Part shown: piece after piece, positions 10,017 through 18,331 of the stretch | How positions within the stretch are numbered: the stretch's first letter is position 1 | How the letters are laid out: the number at the start of each line of letters is the position of its first letter | The notes under the pieces: model-generated | The model's database searches: none | What the model saw: only the letters and a program-made list of their open reading frames with translations | Told to the model about the DNA's origin: nothing | Assembly (NCBI RefSeq): GCF_004827385.1 | Contig: NZ_SRXN01000033.1 | Coordinates: 1-64,000, forward strand | Reading direction: 5' to 3' | DNA length: 64,000 bases | Origin: Ensifer sp. MPMI2T | GTDB lineage: Bacteria > Pseudomonadota > Alphaproteobacteria > Rhizobiales > Rhizobiaceae | Made by a program: the position numbers and the translations under genes

Positions 10017-10316
10017 CTAGAAGTTAAAATAGATGCTGACTCCGGGCCGCCGATGGTAGCGGTAATAGTCACGATAGCCGTAGTACCCGTAATGGCGGGG
10101 GTAGCACCTGCCGTAGTAACGGCAGGAACGCCACGCGTAATGCCGGTTCCAATGGCGATCGGCACGCCAATGACGATGGCGCCAGTGTCTGACCTGTTCG
10201 ACGGGGCCGGCCTGTACTTCATCGGGTTTCGGCACGAAGATCGGCGCAGCGTTTAGCGGTAACGCGAAAGACGTAACCAAAACTGCGGCTGTGAGGACGG
10301 ATAAGAGCGTTTTCAT
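10017..10316 (-). CDS. Small exported His/Tyr/Arg-rich protein
   Basis: A 99-aa protein beginning with a typical signal peptide (MKTLLSVLTA... cleavage near NAA-P). The mature part is very rich in His, Arg, Trp and Tyr in short repeats (WRHRHWR, HYGYYGYRDYYRYH). It resembles the many small periplasmic Tyr/His-rich proteins of rhizobia, which have no assigned function. Start at 10316 is supported by a GGGAGGAG site 6-8 nt upstream; the TTG two codons earlier overlaps that site. Confidence 0.65.
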   Translation of the reverse strand: MKTLLSVLTAAVLVTSFALPLNAAPIFVPKPDEVQAGPVEQVRHWRHRHWRADRHWNRHYAWRSCRYYGRCYPRHYGYYGYRDYYRYHRRPGVSIYFNF

Positions 10317-11034
10317 AGTCAACTCCTCCCTCTCTGGCCATCAGCTTGATCCACCGTGCCTGAACCTGCGATGAATGACCTTCGGGACTTTGCAAATGGC
10401 ACCGGCGGGCGCGTCTGGTATGGGTAACGGTGGACCGCGCCCTTGTAGGGGACGGGCGTCAAGCATCCGGAGGTGCTATGACCGCAAACTCTCGCTCCTC
10501 TTGAAGTCGCGGATGAGGCGAACCTGTTAGGGTGTAGAAACCCCGACTTGTCACTGTCACAATCGGCGCTTACATTCAGTCTCAGAACGTCCCTCGTGCT
10601 GTTGACCACGGATGTACTGGCAACGGCATGGGGTGACGACGAAAGGTCGGTCCAGCCGGCTTTTTTTATTGCTGTTTGCGTCCTTGCCGGCGCCCACCAC
10701 AGGCGGGGCCCCTCTGTGCTATTGTGGACAGGCCCCGCCCTAAATCGCTTCTAAAATGATTAGGTTCTTGTGCGTGCATTGCCGACAACCCCCAAAAACC
10801 TAGGGTATCGACGTCTTCGATCTATGGGACCTTAGTCCGGCGCAATGTCGCCAAAGGTCGTAGGTGGATTACCATATGTTTCTGTCGACGCGCCGCGTCG
10901 GGTTATCCAGCCCGCGCCCGTTCCGATCGCGCGATTCCCTAATCCCCTTTCGCGAATAGCACGGCGATCCCGCCCGCTGTATCATGCCGGCCATGCTCCT
11001 CGCGGGAGGCGAGTTGAGCAAGGGAGGACGAGCC
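10317..11034. other. Gene-poor spacer
   Basis: About 0.7 kb with only short ORFs lacking codon-bias or family signals. It separates divergent genes, so both promoters must lie here; none could be assigned. Confidence 0.4.
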
Positions 11035-11616
11035 ATGCGTATGTCTTCGGTACTGCGTTTGCTGCGGACAGTCTGTCTCGCGGCGGGCGCTTCTTTCATG
11101 TTTGCACCACTGGTGAATGCAAACGACCCACTTCCGCCCGAGTTGGAGAAGCTGAAATCAGCGCTTGAAAAATACAAGGACCCCGTTGCCGCTGTGCACG
11201 ACGGCTATTTCTCGACATTGGGATGTGTCACCTACGCGACAGGCACTATGGGCGTGCACTTTCTGAACCCCGCGCTGATCGGTCCGGTGCCCGATCCGAT
11301 GAGGCCGACTTTGCTGCTCTATGAGCCGAATGGCGACAAACTGGAACTCGTTGCCGTCGAATGGCTGATCCCGCTCGCCACCGGCGTCAAGCCGAATCCC
11401 GAGCTCTTCGGGCATCCCTTCGACGGACCCATGGAGGGGCATGAACCGCTCCTGCCGGCGGCGCTCCACCATTACGACCTGCATGCGTGGATCTTCAAGC
11501 CGAACCCACTCGGCCTGTTCCACCCGGTGAACCCGGACGTCAAGTGTCCTGAAGGACCTTATACTTTGCTGGAAGAGCCGCCGAAGATGTTGCCTCATCC
11601 AGCGTCGGGCAAATAG
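11035..11616 (+). CDS. Exported conserved hypothetical protein
   Basis: A 193-aa protein with an N-terminal signal peptide (cleavage near NAN-D around residue 30) and a Pro/His-rich mature domain containing GYFSTLGCVTY, NPALIGPVPDPMRP and HYDLHAWIFKPNP. These blocks look conserved, but no enzyme family is recognised. The ATG at 11035 has a GGGAGG site about 9 nt upstream; a longer frame from 10984 is not supported. It is probably periplasmic and stands alone. Confidence 0.7.
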   Translation: MRMSSVLRLLRTVCLAAGASFMFAPLVNANDPLPPELEKLKSALEKYKDPVAAVHDGYFSTLGCVTYATGTMGVHFLNPALIGPVPDPMRPTLLLYEPNGDKLELVAVEWLIPLATGVKPNPELFGHPFDGPMEGHEPLLPAALHHYDLHAWIFKPNPLGLFHPVNPDVKCPEGPYTLLEEPPKMLPHPASGK

Positions 11617-11814
11617 GGCACAGGCAGATTCGAGGACTGTGACCATACTCCTCCGCGCTTTCCCGAGGCGGGGGCGCGGAGGCGAGCCGCGGGAGCGATA
11701 GCGTTCGAGAAACGCGAGGGCGTTCGCGGCGCGGCGCGGACGTTTGCGCTTTGAGAAGGCGGTCGCGAAGGCCATCGCGGCGACCCGATAAGCCCAAGGG
11801 CCTCTACTACATTA
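11617..11814. other. Spacer before RIME-like repeat
   Basis: No gene is supported between the exported protein and the small gene at 11997. The remainder of the 380-bp spacer (11815-11910) is a RIME-like repeat. Confidence 0.4.
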
Positions 11815-11910
11815 TCCTTAAATCGTAGCCGATTTTAGGATAAAAACATGCAGCAAATCAAAGTGCTACGGTGTCTTTTGCGCGCCGGACATGACGCGCG
11901 GCGCGGTAGT
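11815..11910 (+). repeat. RIME-like intergenic palindromic repeat
   Basis: Two stems: CCTTAAATCG...GATTTTAGG and the GCTACGG...GCGCGGTAG part around CGCGCCGG-GACGCGCGG, with the core ATGCAGCAAATCAAAGTGCT between them. Orientation is opposite to the copy at 12218-12323. Confidence 0.7.
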
Positions 11911-11996
11911 AATGCGGACTGTTTCCCGTTCGCACCCTCTCAAAAAGCGCGTAGACTGTTCTGACCGGCAGATTTGCCCCAAAGAGGAGATCGGCC

Positions 11997-12203
11997 ATGA
12001 ACCCTTTCAATAATTTCCGAGATTATCCCATTCTTCCCGGTGAAGTCGCGATCCTGGAAGGCGCGCTGCATAAGGCGCTCGAAGAACGCAATCTGACGAT
12101 GGGTAGTGATGAGGCTGAAGAAGTCGCCCAAAGGATCATTAAGCTTTACCAGAGCGGCGTTAGGGATCCGGAGGAGATTTGGCAGATGATCCGCACAATC
12201 TAG
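11997..12203 (+). CDS. Small conserved hypothetical protein
   Basis: A 68-aa acidic, largely helical protein (LPGEVAILEGALHKALEERNL...). No family recognised. Codon usage and a GAGGAG site 7 nt before the ATG support a real gene. It is bracketed by two RIME-like repeats in inverted orientation (11815-11910 and 12218-12323). Confidence 0.65.
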   Translation: MNPFNNFRDYPILPGEVAILEGALHKALEERNLTMGSDEAEEVAQRIIKLYQSGVRDPEEIWQMIRTI

Positions 12204-12217
12204 TGGGCAAGGAAGAC

Positions 12218-12323
12218 GCTACAGCGCCGCGCGTTTTTCGAGACGCGCAAAGGTCGCTGTAGCACTTTGAATTGCTGCATGTTTTTATCCTCAAAGCGAC
12301 TCCGATTTGAGGAATCATGCAGT
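12218..12323 (-). repeat. RIME-like intergenic palindromic repeat
   Basis: Reverse orientation of the family: GCTACAGCGCCGCGCG, then CGCGCAAAGGTCGCTGTAGC forming the large stem, then CACTTTGAATTGCTGCATG and a second ATCCTCAAA...TTTGAGGA stem. Confidence 0.72.
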
Positions 12324-12326
12324 AAC

Positions 12327-13060
12327 TCAGTCACAGATCGCGATCACCTTGTTCTCGGGGAATGACGCGCGAACGCGGTCGCCACGGTTGAGACCGATCG
12401 AGGGATGTGTGCGAGCAATCAGGCTTTGATCGCTATCGACACTGATCGTGTATTCCGCCACCTCTCCGAGGAAGACCTTGCCCTGGATAAGTCCGCTGAC
12501 GCTGTTCGGCACCACATCACTCGCAATGCCATCGAGCGGCTGGAGCTCAATGTTCTCCGGCCGGATGACGAAGGAGATTTGGTGGCCAGCAGTCATGCTC
12601 GATGAAAACATGCATCTGATCGCGCCGATCGACGTGTGAACGGCGGCGGTGTCACCTGCCCTCACCTGACTCGCCAGCTTGCCGCGCAGCAGATTTGTTC
12701 GGCCGATGAAGTTGGCGACGAACTCGCATCTCGGCCTGTCGTAGATGTCAATAGGCGTTCCCATCTGCGCGATCACGCCGTTGTTGAGCACCGCATCGCC
12801 TCGCTCTGGTCATGGGTAACATAGATCGTCGTGACGCCCCATTCGGTCTGCAGGCGCTTGATTTCAGAGCGCATCTGCTCGCGAAGCAGCGCGTCGAGGT
12901 TGCTGAGCGGCTCGTCAAGCAGAAGCAATTTCGGCTCGCGCACCAGGGCGCGGGCAAGCGCCAGGCGCTGCTGCTGTCCGCCTGAGAGCTTCGTAGCGGA
13001 CCGGTTGCGATATTCGGAAAGCCCGACCATTTCAAGCGAGCGCATCACCGAGAAATTCAC
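12327..13060 (-). pseudogene. Decayed ABC-transporter ATPase (PotA/UgpC-like), 5'-truncated and frameshifted
   Basis: Two overlapping frames together spell the C-terminal two thirds of a sugar/polyamine-type ABC ATPase. The first (12773-13060) has the signature [15 protein letters not shown], Walker [14 protein letters not shown] and the switch THDQSEAM. The second (12327-12791) continues with [18 protein letters not shown] and a TOBE-type regulatory domain. The frames break just after THDQSEAM, with a few codons missing. The whole N-terminal part with Walker A is absent, cut off near the lexA promoter. It cannot make a working ATPase. Confidence 0.85.
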
Positions 13061-13079
13061 GAAATTTTAGGTACTTGCG

Positions 13080-13094
13080 GAACACATATGGAAC
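13080..13094. promoter_or_regulatory. LexA-binding SOS box
   Basis: GAAC-N7-GAAC, which on the other strand is GTTC-N7-GTTC, the alphaproteobacterial LexA operator. It lies 49 bp before the lexA start, so autoregulation is expected. Confidence 0.85.
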
Positions 13095-13142
13095 AGATAG
13101 TGTCTGTTCTTGATTTGTTTCGCGACTCTGGAGTGACGCGCC

Positions 13143-13862
13143 ATGCTAACCCGCAAGCAACAAGAATTGCTTCTGTTCATTCATGAACGAATGAAGGAAT
13201 CCGGGGTGCCGCCGTCCTTCGACGAGATGAAAGACGCACTGGACCTCGCCTCCAAGTCGGGCATCCATCGGTTGATTACCGCACTTGAGGAGCGTGGGTT
13301 CATTCGACGCCTTCCGAACCGGGCGCGCGCACTCGAAGTCATCAAGCTGCCTGAGGCCTATACGACGAACCCGCAGCCTCGGCGTGGCTTCTCGCCGAGT
13401 GTGATCGAAGGCAGCCTGGGCAAGCCACCTGCCGCGCCGGTCGCCACTACGAAATCGCAGCCATCGAGCGATACTGCATCGGTTTCGGTGCCGGTCATGG
13501 GACGAATCGCCGCCGGTGTCCCGATCTCCGCGATTCAGAACAACACGCACGACATTTCCATCCCGACAGAGATGTTAGGCAGCGGCGAACACTACGCGCT
13601 CGAAATCAAGGGCGACTCGATGATCGAAGCGGGTATCTTCGATGGCGATACCGTGATCATTCGGAATACAAACACGGCTAATCCCGGCGACATCGTCGTT
13701 GCACTTGTCGATGACGAAGAGGCAACGCTCAAACGGTTCCGCAGAAAGGGCGCGTCCATTGCGCTCGAAGCGGCCAACCCTGCCTATGAAACGCGGATAT
13801 TCGGACCGGACCGCGTCAAGATCCAAGGAAAGCTCGTCGGCCTCATTCGCCGCTATCACTAA
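13143..13862 (+). CDS. lexA: LexA repressor
   Basis: SOS regulator and self-cleaving S24 peptidase, 239 aa. The N-terminal winged helix starts [10 protein letters not shown]. The cleavage site is A124-G125 in RIAAGVP, the catalytic Ser is S159 in KGDSMIEAG and the Lys is K197 in ATLKRF; all are intact. A SOS box lies upstream. The 5' side is the broken ABC ATPase and the 3' side a frameshifted small gene, so lexA sits in a rearranged patch next to the integrated element. Confidence 0.97.
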   Translation: MLTRKQQELLLFIHERMKESGVPPSFDEMKDALDLASKSGIHRLITALEERGFIRRLPNRARALEVIKLPEAYTTNPQPRRGFSPSVIEGSLGKPPAAPVATTKSQPSSDTASVSVPVMGRIAAGVPISAIQNNTHDISIPTEMLGSGEHYALEIKGDSMIEAGIFDGDTVIIRNTNTANPGDIVVALVDDEEATLKRFRRKGASIALEAANPAYETRIFGPDRVKIQGKLVGLIRRYH

Positions 13863-13987
13863 TTTAGTTTGACCGTTTCGGCGGCGGTATTCGAGCTTGA
13901 TTGCGGGAGCCGGTGGCATTTAGACGCCGCTGCTCGGGTTAGGACATTGTCTCTTCCGGATGGAGACCGGCTTCTCAGCATGCAGCC

Positions 13988-14361
13988 ATGACTACCGTGG
14001 TCGCAGTCGAATACGAGCACACGATGGAATGGCTTTGCCCCTCGCAAGAGAATCGCAAAGTGTCGGAACCGACCAAGATCACTGATTTCCTCGAGCTAAG
14101 TCCTCGGAGATCTCACCGGCAGACTTCGAAGACCTGCTGGCGCACGAAAGTCTTATCTACAGCGCCACGCATGTTATCAGACGCGCCGATGATGCTGCAG
14201 CACTTGAGGTGCGCCTATCTTCATTCCTTATCGGCTACGATTTGATGAAACACGCAACAGAACGAGAGAAGCGTTGGGGGAGCGAGAAAAAGCCGACCCC
14301 TGCCCTTCGGCATAGGCCGGCGAATGTACAAACCGCGCTTCAAAGTAAAAGCTCGTTGTAA
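13988..14361 (+). pseudogene. Frameshifted small conserved gene, unknown function
   Basis: The first frame runs from ATG 13988 to about 14103 (ending ITDFLELSP). A second frame without a start continues with SEISPADFEDLLAHESL and VIRRADDAAALEVR to TAA 14361. Adding one base near 14102-14104 joins them smoothly, as LELSP-SEISPADF. The joined product would be about 125 aa, acidic and helical, family unknown. A one-base deletion, real or from sequencing, is the simplest explanation. Confidence 0.45.
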
Positions 14362-14675
14362 ATGATATCAGTGGAGTTTAGGGGCGCCGTCTAACTCGAT
14401 CCATGGACCTTCGTCCTACCCGACGTCGGCAAAGGTCTTAGGATTCTCGTGCGCTGCGCTTCTCGACATTTTGGCGTGAGCGCACGCTGGCGACATCCAT
14501 GCCGGCGATTGTTCTGGTACCAGAGCCAGCCCGATTGTCCCTTCCAACCGCCCCGGGGCGCTTCGTTCGGAAGAGTGTAGACTGCCGAGGTAATGGCCCA
14601 CGGCCCAAGTCATCGCCTTGAGGCAGAGGCTTAGGTAATTCTCGAAATCTGTCTAATGTTAAGCAGTTGATTGCT
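14362..14675. other. Spacer to attL
   Basis: No gene recognised. Short reverse-strand frames here read through the tRNA-like repeat and look spurious. Confidence 0.4.
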
Positions 14676-14720
14676 TTGGAGGCCTCGCCCGGAATTGAAC
14701 CGGGGTACAAGGATTTGCAG
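14676..14720. repeat. attL: 45-bp direct repeat of tRNA-Cys 3' half
   Basis: Identical to 30104-30148. It holds the tRNA-Cys T arm, variable region and half of the anticodon stem in minus orientation, then diverges into integrase-side sequence. Confidence 0.93.
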
Positions 14721-14780
14721 GCTTTGTCCGCCCTTTGTTTTTAAAGCGTTTTTCGCCTTCGTGTCGCGTCCATGTCGCGT

Positions 14781-16007
14781 TCAGGTGAGCAGTGCGCTCG
14801 CTGCGTCGGCCATTTCCTTGCCATCGTCACCGCGCGGGAACAGGTGGCCGTAGACGTCCATCGTCATCACGATAGAGGAATGCCCGAGCCGTTCCTGAAC
14901 CACCTTCGCCGGCAATCCGAGCCCTCCATCTTCCTTCCGGTTGATCAGCCAACTCGCATAGAAATGGCGCAGCGCGTGAAGGCCGCTGTACTTGGCCTTG
15001 AGAATCGGCTTGCCCTTCTTATCAACCTCGCCGGTATCGATCGTCACGCCAGCCCGTATCATCGCCGGCTGCAGGCCTTTGGTAACGACGTTCGAATGCG
15101 AGCGAGATTCGCCGTCTGGATTGGCGAACACGAACGGCTTGTTTCCTGCTTTGAGCTTCAGTTCCTTCAAAGCATTGATCACAAGAGGCGGCACTGGGAT
15201 GGTCCGCGCGCCGGCCTCTGACTTCGGCGGTCCTACCTCTCGGAACTGATCGACGCGTTGCCGAACATTGATTTCGCCGCGCTTGAAGTCGACGTCCTGC
15301 CAGCGCAATCCGCGGATCTCCGACGAACGCATGCCGGTAAAGATCGCCGTTAGAAGCAACGGTCTCCAATGCGCGTCCAGGGTGCCGATCAGCGCCTTGA
15401 TCTCGTCTCGGCTGGGTATATCAACTCCGATCTCCAGGCGGCCCTTCTGGCGTTTCTCCTGGCGTCTTTCGCGTCCCTTCCTGCCGCCGCGGATATCTCG
15501 TACAGGGTTGCGGGTTGCCAGCCCTCGCTCGTTAGCGTCGGCAAGAATGGAACCGAGCGACGTAAGGATCTTCTTTGTCATGGCCGGCGAGCGGTCTTCC
15601 TTGCGTAGCCGGTCCTCAAAGTCGCGCACGGCCGGTAAGGTGAGTTTCGACAACAGCGTACTGCCGATCAGCGGCTTGATGTGGTTCTCGAGATGGTTCT
15701 TGCGCTGGGTGATCGTCGATCGCTCCAGACCAGCACTCTCTCCAGAGGCTATCCAGAGGGCGCCGGCCTTCTCCACCGTCACGGTATCCCGATCAGCGAC
15801 GTGCGTCCCTTCCCTCACCTCAACATCCGCCTTGCTGGCGAAGGCGTCGGCTTCCTTCTTCTTCGCGAATGTCTTCTGTCGGCGCACGCCTTTGGCGTCG
15901 ACGTAATCGCAGATCCAGGCTTCAAGGTCTTTGATGGGCTCGCGGCCTTCTGCTTTCGCCAGTTTGATTTCCCGGCTGCTGCTCCATTTGCGCTTGCGGA
16001 CGGACAT
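14781..16007 (-). CDS. int: Tyrosine site-specific integrase
   Basis: Phage-type tyrosine recombinase, 408 aa. Catalytic residues are R227 in TGMRSSEIRGL, H344 and R347 in HALRHF, a LGHSS box and the nucleophile Y386 in MDVYGHLF. An N-terminal arm-binding region and a SAM-like core-binding domain (about 65-165) precede the catalytic domain. It lies 60 bp from attL and reads toward it, as expected for an enzyme that integrates into tRNA-Cys. Its start overlaps the stop of the RHH gene (TAATG), so the two are coupled and expression may be tied to that regulator. Confidence 0.96.
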   Translation of the reverse strand: MSVRKRKWSSSREIKLAKAEGREPIKDLEAWICDYVDAKGVRRQKTFAKKKEADAFASKADVEVREGTHVADRDTVTVEKAGALWIASGESAGLERSTITQRKNHLENHIKPLIGSTLLSKLTLPAVRDFEDRLRKEDRSPAMTKKILTSLGSILADANERGLATRNPVRDIRGGRKGRERRQEKRQKGRLEIGVDIPSRDEIKALIGTLDAHWRPLLLTAIFTGMRSSEIRGLRWQDVDFKRGEINVRQRVDQFREVGPPKSEAGARTIPVPPLVINALKELKLKAGNKPFVFANPDGESRSHSNVVTKGLQPAMIRAGVTIDTGEVDKKGKPILKAKYSGLHALRHFYASWLINRKEDGGLGLPAKVVQERLGHSSIVMTMDVYGHLFPRGDDGKEMADAASALLT

Positions 16008-16441
16008 TAGATTTCGGGCTCCTTCCGGCGATCATCAGTCTCATTAAAAAGATCATCGAAGAGCTGGCTGAACCGCTCTTTAAGTTGCTCTTGCTTGTCT
16101 CCCGGGGCTTTCTTGAGCAGCTGATAAAAGAGGGTCATCAGATCCCGATGGAGAGCTCCTGATGTAGGCAGAGCGCGCTCGATCACCTGAGCGGCAGCCT
16201 TCGAAATGTCCTGCTCGATCTCTGCCCGTTGATAATGAGGAGCACGGCGCACGCGCTCGAACAACTCGGCAGGTACGCTCACCCTCGGCCAGCTTCGGAA
16301 CGATTGCTCTAGGCGGTCTACGATCTCGTTGTTCATTGAGCGTCCCGATTGACGCGTGCCTGACCGCAAGCGATCTCGTAGCCTCTCCGGAAGTCGAAGC
16401 GTTATTCTGACTTCATCATTTTCCGACATTTCAATCCCCAT
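16007..16441 (-). CDS. Arc-type ribbon-helix-helix regulator
   Basis: A 144-aa protein. The N-terminal RHH DNA-binding unit is visible: EVRITLRLPERLRDRL (beta strand and helix A), then the RSMNNEIVDRLEQSF helix, the Arc signature. The remaining 90 residues are helical and acidic, probably for oligomerisation. It is translationally coupled to the integrase. The divergent spacer to the HTH gene holds repeated TGACACCA/TGTC motifs that are its probable operator, making it the candidate repressor or excision controller of the element. The start could also be the Met at residue 5. Confidence 0.85.
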   Translation of the reverse strand: MGIEMSENDEVRITLRLPERLRDRLRSGTRQSGRSMNNEIVDRLEQSFRSWPRVSVPAELFERVRRAPHYQRAEIEQDISKAAAQVIERALPTSGALHRDLMTLFYQLLKKAPGDKQEQLKERFSQLFDDLFNETDDRRKEPEI

Positions 16442-16477
16442 CTCGTTTAACGCAACTCAGCTCCGATAGCACTAAAA

Positions 16478-16524
16478 TGACACCATGTCTTGACACCAGA
16501 ATGGTGCGACACTAACGTAGTGTC
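16478..16524. promoter_or_regulatory. Divergent operator region of the element
   Basis: Two direct copies of TGACACCA (16478-16485 and 16491-16498), an embedded TGTC-TT-GACA palindrome, and a perfect 7-bp inverted repeat GACACTA-ACG-TAGTGTC (16508-16524). It lies between the RHH repressor (minus) and the HTH gene (plus). Confidence 0.65.
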
Positions 16525-16549
16525 AAGGTCTTTAACGGAGCGCGAAGCA

Positions 16550-16750
16550 ATGACAGTTGTTACAGGTGCAGACGGTGGAAATCTCGACCTCATCTGGGAA
16601 GTCGCCGAGATCGCAAAGCTGATCGGCCGTACCGAGCGGCAGACGTTCCATCTGCTTTCCACAGGACAGTTGCCGGCAAAAAAAGTCGGCAATCGCTGGG
16701 TCGCTGAACGCGGAACGCTGATCCGCTTCTTCATGGAGACCGCCGCATGA
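16550..16750 (+). CDS. Small helix-turn-helix (excisionase/MerR-like) protein
   Basis: A 66-aa protein with a winged-helix-like DNA-binding pattern: EVAEIAKLIGRTERQTFHLL, then GQLPAKKVGNRWVAERGTL, typical of excisionase or AlpA-like folds. It is the first gene of the rightward operon and divergent from the RHH gene, so probably an excisionase or activator. The ATG at 16550 is favoured over a longer frame from 16490, which would overlap the operator. It overlaps the next gene by 4 nt. Confidence 0.75.
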   Translation: MTVVTGADGGNLDLIWEVAEIAKLIGRTERQTFHLLSTGQLPAKKVGNRWVAERGTLIRFFMETAA

Positions 16751-17037
16751 CGGCGCCTTCCCGAACCGAACTGGCGTCCACCTGGCCGCCGACTGCCGCC
16801 GTCGCAAAGGCTGCCGGCCACGAACAAATGAGCCCCCTGCAGGCTATCCGGCGGAAATGTCTCGATTGCTGCTGCAACCAGCCTTCTGAGATTCGCGCTT
16901 GTGAGAGCGTGAATTGCCCGCTGTGGCCCTTCAGGGCATCGGTACACCCCTACACCTCCGCACGGATGAAAAACGGCTCCCAGGAGCAGGATTTCGAGGA
17001 AGGCGGCGCCGATAACGACGAGAGGGCTGCTGCATGA
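16747..17037 (+). CDS. Cys-rich (zinc-ribbon-like) phage protein
   Basis: A 96-aa protein with a Cys cluster CLDCCCNQPSEIRACESVNC, fitting a small zinc-binding domain found in phage early genes, followed by LWPFR. Function unknown. Start (ATGA overlap) and stop (ATGATG overlap) are both coupled to neighbours in the early operon. Confidence 0.7.
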   Translation: MTAPSRTELASTWPPTAAVAKAAGHEQMSPLQAIRRKCLDCCCNQPSEIRACESVNCPLWPFRASVHPYTSARMKNGSQEQDFEEGGADNDERAAA

Positions 17038-17249
17038 TGGACAATCCACCGATCGGCGGCACAACCGGCTTGTGCCATGAGCGTAGCGCGATCGTCGAGC
17101 AGGCAGCCATCTGGCTTGCCGATCAGTCCCAGCCACCGCGGCCGATAATTCCCGCGTTGCGCGAACGGTTCAACTTGAGTGCCTTGGAAGCCACCGAGGC
17201 GGCGGCGATGTCCGAGCGATTCCGGATGCTTAGAAAGGCCTTCTCGTGA
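17034..17249 (+). CDS. Phage hypothetical protein
   Basis: A 71-aa protein, mostly helical (IPALRERFNLSALEATEAAAMSERF), possibly DNA-binding but no family recognised. It overlaps both neighbours by 4 nt, so it is clearly part of the early operon. Confidence 0.6.
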   Translation: MMDNPPIGGTTGLCHERSAIVEQAAIWLADQSQPPRPIIPALRERFNLSALEATEAAAMSERFRMLRKAFS

Positions 17250-17908
17250 CCCATCTCCCATGGATGCCGGTCTATATCGGCGACGAACTTGCAGAGACCG
17301 CCCACCTTACGGCGGAAGAATATGGCGCCTACGCGTCTCTGAAGATGCACCTTTGGCAGCACGGGCGGTTGCCCTGCGAGGATGAGCGTCTCGCACGCAT
17401 CGCGCGCTGTGGTGCCGATCGGTGGCATGTCGTCAAGGATGCTCTCTGGAACCTCTTTGCAGACGATTGGCGCCACCCTCGTCTCGAATCCCTACGCCTA
17501 GAAGCGGAAGAAACCCACAAAAAGCGTTCCGAGGCCGGGAAAAAGGGTGGTCGTCCCCGTCGTGAAGAAAAGCCGGGCTATAAGCCGGGCTTTAGCCAGG
17601 AAAAAGCCGGGCCTAAGCAACCACAACCACAACCACAACCACAACCACACTTACATTCAGACTCACCAGCACAGGCACAATCACCTGATTGGGCTCTTGA
17701 TAATGAGGGGCTGGATAAGACGAAGAGGACGATCTTCACTCCTCTCGATCCGCCGACGTCCCCAAAGCAATCCGCAGTCTTCCTTCGTGACAAGGGGGTT
17801 CCTGACGCATCGCTGTCATGGGCCATCGAAAGGCACATGGCCGGTGAATTGACCGAATACACAATCGAGGGTTTGGCAAATGGGGAAGTCTATGAAGGGA
17901 CAGCTTGA
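17246..17908 (+). CDS. DUF1376 (YdaU-like) phage replication-associated protein
   Basis: A 220-aa protein starting at GTG 17246 (GTGA overlap). The N-terminal WMPVYIGDELAETAHLTAEEYGAY block, continuing to LARIARC, is the DUF1376 signature, a domain in phage replication-region genes (replisome-organiser-like, role not proven). A basic linker (KKRSEAGKKGGRPRR) and a QP-repeat follow, encoded by tandem CCACAA hexamers, then a short C-terminal domain. The linker is the most variable-looking part. Confidence 0.75.
   Translation: MTHLPWMPVYIGDELAETAHLTAEEYGAYASLKMHLWQHGRLPCEDERLARIARCGADRWHVVKDALWNLFADDWRHPRLESLRLEAEETHKKRSEAGKKGGRPRREEKPGYKPGFSQEKAGPKQPQPQPQPQPHLHSDSPAQAQSPDWALDNEGLDKTKRTIFTPLDPPTSPKQSAVFLRDKGVPDASLSWAIERHMAGELTEYTIEGLANGEVYEGTA
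17621..17650 (+). repeat. CCACAA hexamer tandem repeat inside the DUF1376 gene
   Basis: Nearly five in-frame copies of CCACAA encoding alternating Pro-Gln. A change in copy number would keep the frame. Confidence 0.85.
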
Positions 17909-18062
17909 CCTTTTCGCATGGGCAGAACAGCGCCCGAAGGCGCAAGTGATCAACATCGTGCCGGCACTTTGCCGCAAGGTGGCGATCGAGGCCATCTACA
18001 AGATCCCGAACCGGAAGGGCGATGGCAGGGTCGTGGCCATCGAAGAGCGGAGGCGTGCATGA
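17880..18062 (+). CDS. Small phage hypothetical protein
   Basis: A 60-aa basic protein (QLDLFAWAEQRPKAQV ... KIPNRKGDGRVVAIEERRR). It overlaps the DUF1376 gene by 29 nt and the next gene by 4 nt. The start may be the second Met (17892). Family unknown. Confidence 0.55.
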   Translation: MGKSMKGQLDLFAWAEQRPKAQVINIVPALCRKVAIEAIYKIPNRKGDGRVVAIEERRRA

Positions 18063-18238
18063 GCGACAAACACCTCGCTGCCCTCGGCTGGGCCGTCATC
18101 CATCCACGAACCCGCGAAGCCTTCAGGCGGTCGACGGGGGAGGACATCGCGCCGGCCCTCGATCGGTACAGGGAATGGCTCGAGGCGAACCTGATCGGCA
18201 ATCCGGACGACGAGCTCGACGACGCGGAGGCAGCATAG
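18059..18238 (+). CDS. Small phage hypothetical protein
   Basis: A 59-aa acidic protein (MSDKHLAALGWAVIHPRTREAF ... DDELDDAEAA) starting in the ATGA overlap with the previous stop. A longer frame from 17918 only shadows the upstream gene. Function unknown; last gene of the early operon. Confidence 0.55.
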   Translation: MSDKHLAALGWAVIHPRTREAFRRSTGEDIAPALDRYREWLEANLIGNPDDELDDAEAA

Positions 18239-18331
18239 GCGGCGACAGGCATCCGTCACCGTCTTGCCTTTGGCGAGTGCCTGGGCAAAGTTCTCGTGCC
18301 TGCGTTTTTTTAGAATGGGCAAGGGGGCACT

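Noticed and set aside
10548-10754. 68-aa plus-strand ORF in the gene-poor spacer
   Set aside because: No ribosome site, no family, and composition like non-coding DNA.
14671-14853. Short plus-strand ORF across attL
   Set aside because: Reads through the tRNA-Cys repeat; artefact.
17619-17650. Tandem short repeat considered as a CRISPR array
   Set aside because: Units are 6 bp with no spacers and lie inside a coding frame. No CRISPR array or cas gene was seen in the window.
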